From Chromobacterium sinusclupearum (GTDB lineage Bacteria; Pseudomonadota; Gammaproteobacteria; Burkholderiales; Chromobacteriaceae): a stretch of 64,000 bases of DNA. Positions within the stretch are counted from its first letter, which is position 1. The number at the start of each line of letters is the position of its first letter. Location of the stretch: positions 1-64,000 of the forward strand of contig NZ_PPTF01000043.1 in NCBI RefSeq assembly GCF_002902845.1. The letters run 5' to 3'. Below the pieces are notes generated by a model that was not told the origin of the DNA, did not search any database, and was given only the letters and a program-made list of their open reading frames with translations. This document shows, in pieces, positions 57,925 to 64,000 of this stretch. Both the position numbers and the translations under genes were made by a program.

Positions 57925-58668
57925 TCAGCTTCCACTCAACAGCAGTTGTGTTTCTCTAGAGTCCGGATACCGGTTCTTCAGCTCGCCGGCGCATTCGCTT
58001 TCCAACGTGCCGTCGCCGGTCTTGCGGGCGATTCTGGCTCCCAGCCACAGGTCGGCGGCGCCCAAACCCTCGGGACTGGCGCTGCGCAGCCTGCCGAAAT
58101 AGAAAGCGGCTAGTTTTGCATTACCCTGGCCAAGATGCATCTCCGCCAGTTCGCGCAGCGCCGGCGGATAATTGGGCGCCGCGCGCAAAGCGTCCAGCAG
58201 ATACTCATTGGCCTTGTCCGCCTGCCCAAGCTTGAGGTTGCAACGCCCCAGGTTCAGATAGGCGGATTGAGGAGAATCATACAGCGGATTGGCCAGCGCC
58301 TTCAGAAACAGCGGCAGCGAATCCTGCACTCGGCCGTTTTCGCACAAAAACAGGCCGTAATTGTTGTTGGCGGCCGAATTCGCCGGGTCCAACTGCAAGG
58401 CGCGGCGGAAATCCTGTTCCGCCTGATCGTTCTGCTGCAGCAAGCCCAGCACATAGGCCCGGGCGACATACGCGGCCACATAGGACGCATCCGCCTGCAC
58501 CGCCTGATTGGCGTTGTCCAGCGCCGCCTTCAGATTGCCTATCCTGGCGTACTCCACGGCAAGCTGGCTGCGTATCTGCGCCAGCTCGCTGGAATTAGCC
58601 GCCATGGCGGAGGTGGCGACGCCAAATGCCAACAGCCATCCAGCCAACCATCCCCGCCATTTATTCAT
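57925..58668 (-). CDS. pilW: Type IV pilus biogenesis protein PilW/PilF
   Basis: A 247-residue TPR protein. It has an N-terminal signal peptide (about 1-23, ending SAMA) and about six TPR units (e.g. [39 protein letters not shown]). Family members are pilotins that help multimerise the PilQ secretin for type IV pili. A lipobox Cys is not seen: the cleavage site appears to be the ordinary AMA-A type, unlike Pseudomonas PilF. Its ATG overlaps the rlmN stop (ATGA). Confidence 0.9.
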   Translation of the reverse strand: MNKWRGWLAGWLLAFGVATSAMAANSSELAQIRSQLAVEYARIGNLKAALDNANQAVQADASYVAAYVARAYVLGLLQQNDQAEQDFRRALQLDPANSAANNNYGLFLCENGRVQDSLPLFLKALANPLYDSPQSAYLNLGRCNLKLGQADKANEYLLDALRAAPNYPPALRELAEMHLGQGNAKLAAFYFGRLRSASPEGLGAADLWLGARIARKTGDGTLESECAGELKNRYPDSRETQLLLSGS

Positions 58669-59759
58669 AGTTTCTTATCCTCGCTTATTTGCATCCATTT
58701 GGCCTGACGCCTGGTTTTATCTTGCACTTGGCCGGCCAGTTGACCACAGGCTGCATCGATGTCGTCGCCGCGCGTCTTGCGCACGGTCACCACATAGCCT
58801 TGTTCTTGCAGAAGTTCACGGAAAATGCGGATCGCGTTGTTGCTGGAACGATCATAACCCGAGTTGGGGAAAGGATTGAATGGGATCAGGTTGAATTTGC
58901 ACGGCACGTCCCTCACCAACTCCATCAACTGGCGAGCATGTTCCGGTCTATCGTTGACCCCGTCAAGCATCACATATTCAAAGGTGATGAAATCGCGCGG
59001 CGCTTTTTCCAGATAGCGGCTGCAGGCGGCCATCAGCTCCGACAGCGGATATTTCTTGTTGATCGGCACGATCACGTCGCGGATCGCGTCGTTCGGCGCA
59101 TGCAGCGACACCGCCAGCGCCACCGGGCACTCCTCGCGCAGACGGTCCATCTGCGGCACCAGGCCGGAGGTGGACAACGTGACGCGGCGGCGGCTCAAAC
59201 CATAGCCATGGTCGTCCAGCATGATCTGCATCGCGCTGACCACGTTGTCGAAATTGGCCAGCGGCTCGCCCATGCCCATCATCACCACATTAGACACCAC
59301 GCGCTCGTTCTTCGGCGTCACGCCCATGGCCTTGTTGGCCCACCACAGCTGACCGATGATCTCGGCAGTGCTCAGGTTACGGTTGAATCCCTGGCGGCCG
59401 GTGGAGCAGAACGTGCACTCCAGCGCGCAACCCACCTGGGATGACACGCACAAAGTGCCGCGGTCGTCTTCCGGAATGAACACGGTTTCCACACCGTTGC
59501 CGGTGCCGACGTCGAGCAGCCACTTGCGGGTGCCATCACTGGACTCCTGCCCGGTCATCAGCGACGGCACGCGCACCTCGGCGCGCTCGTGCAGCTTGGC
59601 GCGCAGGCTCTTGGCGAGATCGGTCATCGCGTCGAAATCGTCTTCGGCCATCTGGTGCATCCAGCGCATCACTTGCTTGGCGCGGAACGGCTTCTCGCCC
59701 ATTTCGGCAAAGTGCTGGGTCAACTGGTCCAGATTGAAGTCGAGCAGGTTGGTTTTCAT
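58665..59759 (-). CDS. rlmN: Dual-specificity RNA methyltransferase RlmN
   Basis: A 364-residue radical SAM enzyme methylating C2 of A2503 in 23S rRNA and A37 of some tRNAs. The cluster motif C-x3-C-x2-C is [11 protein letters not shown]; the mechanistic Cys lies near the C-terminus (DIDAACGQL) and [12 protein letters not shown] is typical. The ATG at 59759 has GAGGATTG upstream; the frame runs 19 codons further without support. It overlaps pilW by 4 bp. Confidence 0.97.
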   Translation of the reverse strand: MKTNLLDFNLDQLTQHFAEMGEKPFRAKQVMRWMHQMAEDDFDAMTDLAKSLRAKLHERAEVRVPSLMTGQESSDGTRKWLLDVGTGNGVETVFIPEDDRGTLCVSSQVGCALECTFCSTGRQGFNRNLSTAEIIGQLWWANKAMGVTPKNERVVSNVVMMGMGEPLANFDNVVSAMQIMLDDHGYGLSRRRVTLSTSGLVPQMDRLREECPVALAVSLHAPNDAIRDVIVPINKKYPLSELMAACSRYLEKAPRDFITFEYVMLDGVNDRPEHARQLMELVRDVPCKFNLIPFNPFPNSGYDRSSNNAIRIFRELLQEQGYVVTVRKTRGDDIDAACGQLAGQVQDKTRRQAKWMQISEDKKL

Positions 59760-59779
59760 GCAATCCTCGAGAGGGGAAA

Positions 59780-59806
59780 GAGGCCGCCGCTTGCGCGGCA
59801 GCCTCC
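59780..59806 (-). terminator. Terminator-like hairpin between ndk and rlmN
   Basis: On the minus strand, GAGGCTGCCGC and GCGGCGGCCTC pair with one mismatch around GCAA, followed by TTTCC. It may partially separate ndk from the following operon. Confidence 0.6.
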
Positions 59807-59829
59807 GGTCAATCAACTACAGTTCGAGA

Positions 59830-60255
59830 TTAGCGCGAGCAGATCTCGGAAGCGGCGAAGAAGTAGGCCACTTCGATGGCAGCGTTTTCCACGCTGTCGG
59901 AACCGTGCACGGCGTTGGCATCGATCGAGTCGGCGAAATCGGCGCGGATGGTGCCGGCTTCAGCCTTCTTCGGGTCGGTCGCGCCCATCAGCTCGCGGTT
60001 CTTCAGCACGGCGTTCTCGCCTTCCAGCGCCTGGATCATCACCGGGCCGGACACCATGAAGCTCACCAGATCGTTGAAGAACGGGCGTTCTTTGTGCACG
60101 GCGTAGAAGCCTTCGGCTTCGGCGCGGGACAGTTGCTTCATCTTGGCGGCCACAACCTTCAGGCCGGCGGATTCGAAGCGGTCGTAGATTTTACCGATTA
60201 CGTTTTTCGCAACGGCATCCGGCTTAACGATGGACAAGGTACGTTCGATTGCCAT
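59830..60255 (-). CDS. ndk: Nucleoside diphosphate kinase
   Basis: A 141-residue enzyme that balances NTP and dNTP pools. The active-site His is in NAVHGSDS (about residue 117), with the substrate-binding [11 protein letters not shown] and [15 protein letters not shown] segments. The ATG at 60255 has TAGGGAGAA upstream; an in-frame ATG seven codons earlier is not needed. It leads the ndk-rlmN-pilW-rodZ-ispG-hisS order conserved in proteobacteria. Confidence 0.98.
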   Translation of the reverse strand: MAIERTLSIVKPDAVAKNVIGKIYDRFESAGLKVVAAKMKQLSRAEAEGFYAVHKERPFFNDLVSFMVSGPVMIQALEGENAVLKNRELMGATDPKKAEAGTIRADFADSIDANAVHGSDSVENAAIEVAYFFAASEICSR

Positions 60256-60387
60256 ATAAATTCTCCCTAACGACAAGACAAGTGGCTAAACTTGAGTATT
60301 ATGACGCCACTCGGGTTACCCAATTCTGACGAACCCGCTATTTTAGCAGCGTTTTCAAACACGTGCTGCACATTCCATACAGGCACC

Positions 60388-61224
60388 ATGCGAGAACAAA
60401 ATCAGCAGCAAGCGCCGCAAATCGGCCCGGACGAATCCGACCTCAACAGCAAGCTGAAAAAACGGCTATGGATTGCCGGCGGACTGGTCGCCGTCGCCGT
60501 GGCCGCCATTCCACTGATGGACGCGCTGACCAAACCCAAAGTGGAGATGAGCAGCGACGCCCCCACTCCCAGCTCCGGCAAGATCGTCAAACCGGCATCC
60601 AGCCCCGAGGCCGGCATCATCACGCCGCCCAAGATCGCCAGCGCGCCCGCGCAGCAAAGCAGCGCGCCGACAGCGGAAGCCGGCAATGGTGCGCCCGTCG
60701 CGCCTGCCGCACCCCCCCCGACCACGCCGGACCTGAGCAAAACGCCCGCCATCGCCAACCAGCAAGCGGCCAGCCGACACCCGGCCAGCCCCCACGCAAC
60801 GGCGCCAAGCCAGACGCAACCCGCCAGCAAAGCCGCAAGCCAGGAACGCGAGACGCCTCCGAGCAAAACGGCAAGCGCTCGCCCACCCAGCACGCCTGCG
60901 CGCAACGAAGCGGCCACAGCGCCCAGCATGGACAACGCCGCCGCGCCAAAAGTTGCGCCGCCCGTCGCGACAGCCCTGCCAAGCGCTCCCGCCAAAGCCG
61001 AACCCGCCGGCAGCTCTGTGGGCTATCAAGTGCAGCTAGGCCTGTTCGCCAGCATGGGCAACGCCCAAAAACTGGTGAAAGAACTGCAGAAACACGGCAT
61101 TGCGGCGCACACCGTCACCCGCGTCCAGGTCGGCCCGTTCAAAAACCGGGCCGAGGCTGACGAAGCCATGAAGAAATTGCGCGAACTGGGCTACGCGCCA
61201 TTGCTCGCTCCCAGCGGGCAATAA
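60388..61224 (+). CDS. SPOR-domain membrane protein
   Basis: A 278-residue bitopic protein. The cytoplasmic start MREQNQQQAPQIG leads to one helix (about 31-49, LWIAGGLVAVAVAAIPLM), a long Pro/Ala/Ser-rich periplasmic linker (about 60-210) and a C-terminal SPOR domain (about 212-278) with YQVQLGLFASMGNAQKL and VTRVQVGPFKNRAEA. SPOR domains bind denuded glycan at the division septum, so a FtsN/DedD-like role in division is plausible. The ATG at 60388 is preferred over a start 32 codons upstream because it gives a standard short cytoplasmic segment. It is divergent from ndk. Confidence 0.88.
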   Translation: MREQNQQQAPQIGPDESDLNSKLKKRLWIAGGLVAVAVAAIPLMDALTKPKVEMSSDAPTPSSGKIVKPASSPEAGIITPPKIASAPAQQSSAPTAEAGNGAPVAPAAPPPTTPDLSKTPAIANQQAASRHPASPHATAPSQTQPASKAASQERETPPSKTASARPPSTPARNEAATAPSMDNAAAPKVAPPVATALPSAPAKAEPAGSSVGYQVQLGLFASMGNAQKLVKELQKHGIAAHTVTRVQVGPFKNRAEADEAMKKLRELGYAPLLAPSGQ

Positions 61225-61229
61225 TAAAC

Positions 61230-61253
61230 AAAGCCCGCTTCCGCGGGCTTTTT
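61230..61253 (+). terminator. Intrinsic terminator of the SPOR gene
   Basis: AAGCCCGC and GCGGGCTT pair around TTCC, followed by TTT. Confidence 0.92.
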
Positions 61254-61273
61254 CACATCCAGTGAACAAACGC

Positions 61274-61305
61274 AAAAAAGCCCCGGATTGACTCCAGGGC
61301 TTTTT
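61274..61305 (-). terminator. Terminator of tRNA-Gln
   Basis: On the minus strand, AAAGCCCTGGA and TCCGGGGCTTT form a slightly mismatched stem followed by a T-run. It is 9 bp after tRNA-Gln. Confidence 0.88.
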
Positions 61306-61313
61306 CTGAATTC

Positions 61314-61389
61314 TGGCAGGCAGTACAGGGCTCGAACCTGTGACCCTCGGAATCAAAATCCGATGCTCTACCAACTGAGCTAACTGCCA
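61314..61389 (-). tRNA. tRNA-Gln (anticodon TTG)
   Basis: A 76-nt tRNA with encoded CCA. The anticodon loop TTTTGAT gives TTG, reading CAA/CAG. Position 1 is U facing U72, leaving the first acceptor pair open, consistent with glutamine tRNAs, whose weak 1-72 pair helps recognition. Confidence 0.96.
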
Positions 61390-61427
61390 ACACTATCTCA
61401 AACCGCGCAGCGACTTGAGAGAAAAGA

Positions 61428-61456
61428 ACTATACCTTAACTGATTAATTCTGGCAA
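61428..61456 (-). promoter_or_regulatory. Sigma70 promoter of tRNA-Gln
   Basis: On the minus strand, TTGCCA (61451-61456) and TATAGT (61428-61433) are 17 bp apart, giving tRNA-Gln its own start separate from tRNA-Thr. Confidence 0.7.
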
Positions 61457-61583
61457 GCGTTTTATATTATCTTTTGCGCTGGGCAATCAATAAACCACTC
61501 ACCCGCAGAAATCAGCAAACATACAGATGCAAGCAAAAGAAAAGACCCGACAGATAAACCAAACTGACGAGCCTGATTCTTTA

Positions 61584-61659
61584 TGGTGCCGGTAATAGGA
61601 GTCGAACCTACGACCTTCGCATTACGAATGCGCTGCTCTACCAACTGAGCTATACCGGC
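61584..61659 (-). tRNA. tRNA-Thr (anticodon CGT)
   Basis: A 76-nt tRNA with encoded CCA and loop TTCGTAA (CGT), reading ACG. It follows a tRNA-Pro gene and a terminator-like hairpin. Confidence 0.97.
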
Positions 61660-61672
61660 AATCCAATCTGTT

Positions 61673-61715
61673 AAAAAAGCCCTGATTCTCTGAATTTGAA
61701 AATCAAGGCTTTTTT
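61673..61715 (-). terminator. Hairpin between tRNA-Pro and tRNA-Thr
   Basis: AAAAAAGCC-TGATT pairs with AATCA-GGCTTTTTT around an AT-rich loop. U-runs exist on both strands. It may end the tRNA-Pro transcript or be a processing site before tRNA-Thr. Confidence 0.65.
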
Positions 61716-61721
61716 GAATTC

Positions 61722-61798
61722 TGGTCGGAGTGAGAGGATTCGAACCTCCGGCCTCTACGTCCCGAACGTAGCGCTCTACCAGGCTAAGCTACACTCCG
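61722..61798 (-). tRNA. tRNA-Pro (anticodon CGG), copy 2
   Basis: A 77-nt tRNA with encoded CCA; loop TTCGGGA gives CGG, reading CCG. Identical to the copy 80 bp upstream. Confidence 0.97.
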
Positions 61799-61878
61799 AT
61801 TTACTGTTTCCTCAGCTAGCGCCGAGGGAAGCTACTTTACCTCGTTTACTGTTTTCTGACAAGCGATTTTTGTTTAAC

Positions 61879-61955
61879 TGGTCGGAGTGAGAGGATTCGA
61901 ACCTCCGGCCTCTACGTCCCGAACGTAGCGCTCTACCAGGCTAAGCTACACTCCG
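61879..61955 (-). tRNA. tRNA-Pro (anticodon CGG), copy 1
   Basis: A 77-nt tRNA with encoded CCA, identical to the gene at 61722-61798. It is the first of the minus-strand tRNA group and diverges from rdgC. Confidence 0.97.
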
Positions 61956-62039
61956 ACGACCGGTCAAAACTGCTTGTCTGAAAATCTGCTGCTGCATCGC
62001 TTGCTGCGGTACAATCAGCGGCTTCAGAGGACGCGCATT

Positions 62040-62084
62040 ATGGAACAAATATGTGGTTTAGGCAACTATCTTTTTATCGTTTGA
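62040..62084 (+). CDS. Possible 14-codon leader ORF overlapping the rdgC start
   Basis: ATG at 62040 has the best ribosome site here (AGAGGA, about 9 nt upstream) and opens a 14-codon frame MEQICGLGNYLFIV that ends inside rdgC in another frame. It may couple or dampen rdgC translation. It could also be chance. Confidence 0.35.
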   Translation: MEQICGLGNYLFIV

Positions 62085-63028
62085 ACGAAGAAAGCCTGGT
62101 GGACGCCGACAAGCTGTTGCAGGCATTGGAAAAACGCCCATTCCAACCCTGCATGGGGCTCGATTGGTTCAGCGAAGGGTGGGTTGCGCCGGCTTCCCAT
62201 CTAGAAGCGCCAGTATATGCGGCACGCGGCAGCCTGATGGTTTCGATGCGGCGCGAGGACAAGGTGTTGCCGGCTTCGGTGATCCGCGACTTCGTCGAAA
62301 TGAAGGTGCAGGAGATCGAAGACAAGGAGCTGCGCAAGGTAGGCCGCAAGGAAAAGCTGGCCTTGAAGGAACAAGTGACTGACGACCTGCTGCCGCGCGC
62401 CTTTGTCCGCAGCAGCCGCACCAGCGCCTATCTGGACATCGCCCGCGGCTGGCTGATGGTGGACTCCGGGTCGTCCAGCAAGGCCGAGGCGCTGATCTCC
62501 AAACTGCGCGAGGCGCTGCCGCCCTTCCCGGCCGCGCTGCCGCGCACCAAGATCGCGCCGCATACCGCCATGACCGACTGGTTGGCCGCAGGCGAAGCGC
62601 CCGGCGGCTTCGAGCTGGACGCCGACTGCGAGCTGAAAGACGGCAGCGAAAACGGCGCGGTGGTACGCTGCAGCCGCATCGACCTGACCAGCGACGAGAT
62701 CCGCCAGCATATCGCCACCGGCAAACAGGCCACCAAGCTGGGCCTGATCTGGAACGAGAAAATCCGCTTCCAACTGACCGATACGCTGCAACTGAAGCGC
62801 ATCCAGTTCCTGGACGTGCTGCAAGACGAAGCCAGCCAGGCCGGGGACGACCGCGAAAGCCTGTTCCAGGCCACCTTCATTCTGATGAGCGAAGAGCTGG
62901 GCGAACTGGTGGAAGCACTGGTGGAAGCGCTGGGCGGACTGGAAGACAGCCAGGCGCAGCCGCTTGCCCCCCAGGCTAGCGCGTCGGCGCCAAGCAAAGG
63001 CGATGCCGTCGACGTGCCCTGGGATTAA
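62051..63028 (+). CDS. rdgC: Recombination-associated protein RdgC
   Basis: A 325-residue ring-forming DNA-binding protein that limits RecA filament activity; in Neisseria it takes part in pilin antigenic variation. The family N-terminus MWFRQLSFYRL, the central RTSAYLDIARGWLMVDSGSSSKAEALISKLREAL and the C-terminal LQLKRIQFLDVL are all present. The ATG at 62051 fits RdgC but only GGAA lies near it; a stronger ribosome site belongs to an overlapping short frame. An intrinsic terminator follows. Confidence 0.97.
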   Translation: MWFRQLSFYRLNEESLVDADKLLQALEKRPFQPCMGLDWFSEGWVAPASHLEAPVYAARGSLMVSMRREDKVLPASVIRDFVEMKVQEIEDKELRKVGRKEKLALKEQVTDDLLPRAFVRSSRTSAYLDIARGWLMVDSGSSSKAEALISKLREALPPFPAALPRTKIAPHTAMTDWLAAGEAPGGFELDADCELKDGSENGAVVRCSRIDLTSDEIRQHIATGKQATKLGLIWNEKIRFQLTDTLQLKRIQFLDVLQDEASQAGDDRESLFQATFILMSEELGELVEALVEALGGLEDSQAQPLAPQASASAPSKGDAVDVPWD

Positions 63029-63049
63029 GATCCTACCCAAGCAAACCCC

Positions 63050-63072
63050 ACCCGGCCTGGCCGGGTTTTTTT
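63050..63072 (+). terminator. Intrinsic terminator of rdgC
   Basis: CCCGGC and GCCGGG pair around a short loop, followed by seven T. Confidence 0.92.
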
Positions 63073-63161
63073 ACGCCCGAACGGCGCGCTGGCCGCTGGG
63101 CCATAGCCAAACCCTAACTATTTACTACAAACAATTAATTTAACAAGACTATGAGGATTGC

Positions 63162-63185
63162 GGATACTGCAAGCATCCAGTATCC
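63162..63185 (+). promoter_or_regulatory. Hairpin directly before a ribosome site
   Basis: GGATACTG and CAGTATCC pair perfectly around 8 nt. A GGGAGAG ribosome site begins at the next base, so the stem could influence access to it or protect the transcript. Confidence 0.5.
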
Positions 63186-63196
63186 GGGAGAGAACG

Positions 63197-63259
63197 ATGA
63201 AACAAGACTGGCGCAAGATCCTGCAAGAGATGTGGGCCGGCTTTGCCTGGCTTCAATGA
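63197..63259 (+). CDS. Possible 20-residue small protein, or broken longer ORF
   Basis: MKQDWRKILQEMWAGFAWLQ follows a GGGAGAG site at good spacing. The stop is TGA, and the same frame then continues for 33 codons (WRKTYMARILPRLLNSKKQF and beyond) to a TAA at 63359-63361. The part after TGA keeps the same basic and aromatic character and repeats WRK, so an older ~53-codon gene interrupted by TGA, or an adjacent pair, is possible. No family is recognised. Confidence 0.35.
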   Translation: MKQDWRKILQEMWAGFAWLQ

Positions 63260-63394
63260 TGGCGCAAGACCTATATGGCGCGCATCCTGCCAAGACTATT
63301 GAACAGCAAGAAACAATTCAGTGAGCAAACCGGGATTTTTTTACCCGCCGCTGCGGCGTAAGCTGTCGCCATACCTTATTGCAGGCAGCACATC

Positions 63395-64000
63395 ATGCAT
63401 ACCCGACAAGCCGCGCTGTTCATCTCGCACGGCGCGCCGACGCTTCCCATAGAAGACAGCCCCACGCGCCATTTTCTGGAAACGCTGGGACGCGGCTGGC
63501 CGCGCCCGCGCGCCATCGTCATCGTTTCCGCCCACTGGGAAACGCATGCGCTGACCGTCAATCTGCAAGCGCGCCCCGACATGCTGTACGACTTCGGCGG
63601 CTTTCCTGCAGTCTTGCGCACGCTGCGCTACCCCGCGGCGACCGACCTCGAACTGGCCGAGCGCATTGTCGGCCTGCTCTCCGCGTCCGGCCTGCCGGTT
63701 GCGACGACCCAGCAACGCCCGCTGGACCATGGCGTCTGGACGCCGCTGATGCTGATGTTCCCGCAGGCGGACATTCCCCTGGTGATGATCTCGCTGCATC
63801 GCCAGGCAGGCGCAGCCGAACACTATGCCCTGGGCCGGGCGCTGCGTCCGCTGCGCGACGAGAACGTGCTGGTGCTGGGCAGCGGCAGCTACACCCATAA
63901 TCTGTGGGAACTGCAGCCGGAAGGCAGCGCGCCGGCGCCATGGGCGACGGAATTCGCCGGCTGGATGGATCAAGCGCTGACGGAAAACCGGCGCGACGAT
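63395..64000 (+). CDS. ygiD: DODA-type extradiol dioxygenase, partial
   Basis: The frame opens at ATG 63395 and runs off the window end, giving 202 residues of a protein expected to be about 260. It belongs to the class III extradiol dioxygenase-like LigB/DODA family: ALFISHGAPTLPIEDSP at the N-terminus (metal His), VSAHWETHALTV (second His), LDHGVWTPLMLMFPQADIP (acid/base His) and LGSGSYTHNL. E. coli YgiD is a zinc-dependent 4,5-DOPA dioxygenase; iron-dependent relatives exist. The 3' end is missing because of the window boundary, not truncation of the gene. Confidence 0.92.
   Translation, partial: MHTRQAALFISHGAPTLPIEDSPTRHFLETLGRGWPRPRAIVIVSAHWETHALTVNLQARPDMLYDFGGFPAVLRTLRYPAATDLELAERIVGLLSASGLPVATTQQRPLDHGVWTPLMLMFPQADIPLVMISLHRQAGAAEHYALGRALRPLRDENVLVLGSGSYTHNLWELQPEGSAPAPWATEFAGWMDQALTENRRDD

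Larger units (their letters stand above)
63029..63394. other. 366-bp interval between rdgC and the dioxygenase gene
   Basis: It contains the rdgC terminator, an AT-rich patch (63111-63150), a perfect 8-bp hairpin (63162-63185) and the small frame at 63197-63259. No other gene is seen. Confidence 0.6.

Noticed and set aside
63197-63361. Selenoprotein with TGA read as selenocysteine
   Set aside because: No downstream SECIS-like hairpin or selenoprotein family resemblance; TGA before TGG more simply suggests a stop or a point mutation.

Overview
The window is a GC-rich, densely packed, mostly housekeeping stretch of a betaproteobacterial chromosome. Gene order and protein sequences point to the Neisseriales, most likely Chromobacterium or a close relative (family Chromobacteriaceae). 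The genus is an inference from gene order, base composition and protein sequence; no database search was made. I see no insertion sequence, prophage, CRISPR array, rRNA operon or replication origin.

Region by region: 37-7823 (minus strand) holds tRNA-Val, thrS-infC-rpmI-rplT-pheS-pheT-ihfA, a MerR-type regulator and tRNA-Pro, with several internal hairpins. 7915-15047 (plus) carries tgt, yajC-secD-secF, a DedA protein and mutL. 15175-18010 (minus) is a small polyamine module of a PotG-type ATPase and PuuB. 18127-19956 is an EAL-CBS-GGDEF protein. 20111-26077 (plus) holds a hydrolase/crotonase pair, sbcB, a chemoreceptor and uppP. 26117-32478 (minus) contains a thioredoxin-fold/OsmC pair, a nitrilase with scpA, an isochorismatase-fold protein, a VOC protein, htpG with a heat-shock-type promoter, and a ProQ/FinO protein. 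32661-36499 (minus) has tRNA-Leu, a gene-poor AT-rich stretch, a class C beta-lactamase beside a Tat-exported AmiD-type amidase, tRNA-Cys and five identical tRNA-Gly genes. 36504-39410 (minus) is DUF4124-uvrC-pgsA; guaB diverges from it.

41203-44766 is a divergent pair, a phosphoesterase lipoprotein and a di-haem cytochrome c peroxidase, with PhoB-type direct repeats facing both genes. 44855-60255 (minus) is a long run of co-directional conserved genes: ndk, rlmN, pilW, rodZ, ispG, hisS, yfgM-like, bamB, der, hfq, hflX, hflK, hflC, hisZ and purA. 60388-64000 has a SPOR protein, four tRNA genes, rdgC, a small-ORF region and the start of a DODA-type dioxygenase cut by the window end.

Functionally the window concentrates translation (13 tRNA genes, three aminoacyl-tRNA synthetases, IF3, L20, L35, RlmN, Tgt), protein export and envelope assembly (YajC-SecDF, BamB, RodZ, PilW, UppP, HflKC) and DNA maintenance (MutL, UvrC, ExoI, RdgC, ScpA, IHF). 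The least explained places are the divergent Pho-type pair near 43.4 kb, the gene-poor interval 32746-33294 with a near-consensus promoter, the small-ORF region near 63.2 kb, and the leader ahead of thrS. I did not find a clearly new multi-gene system.
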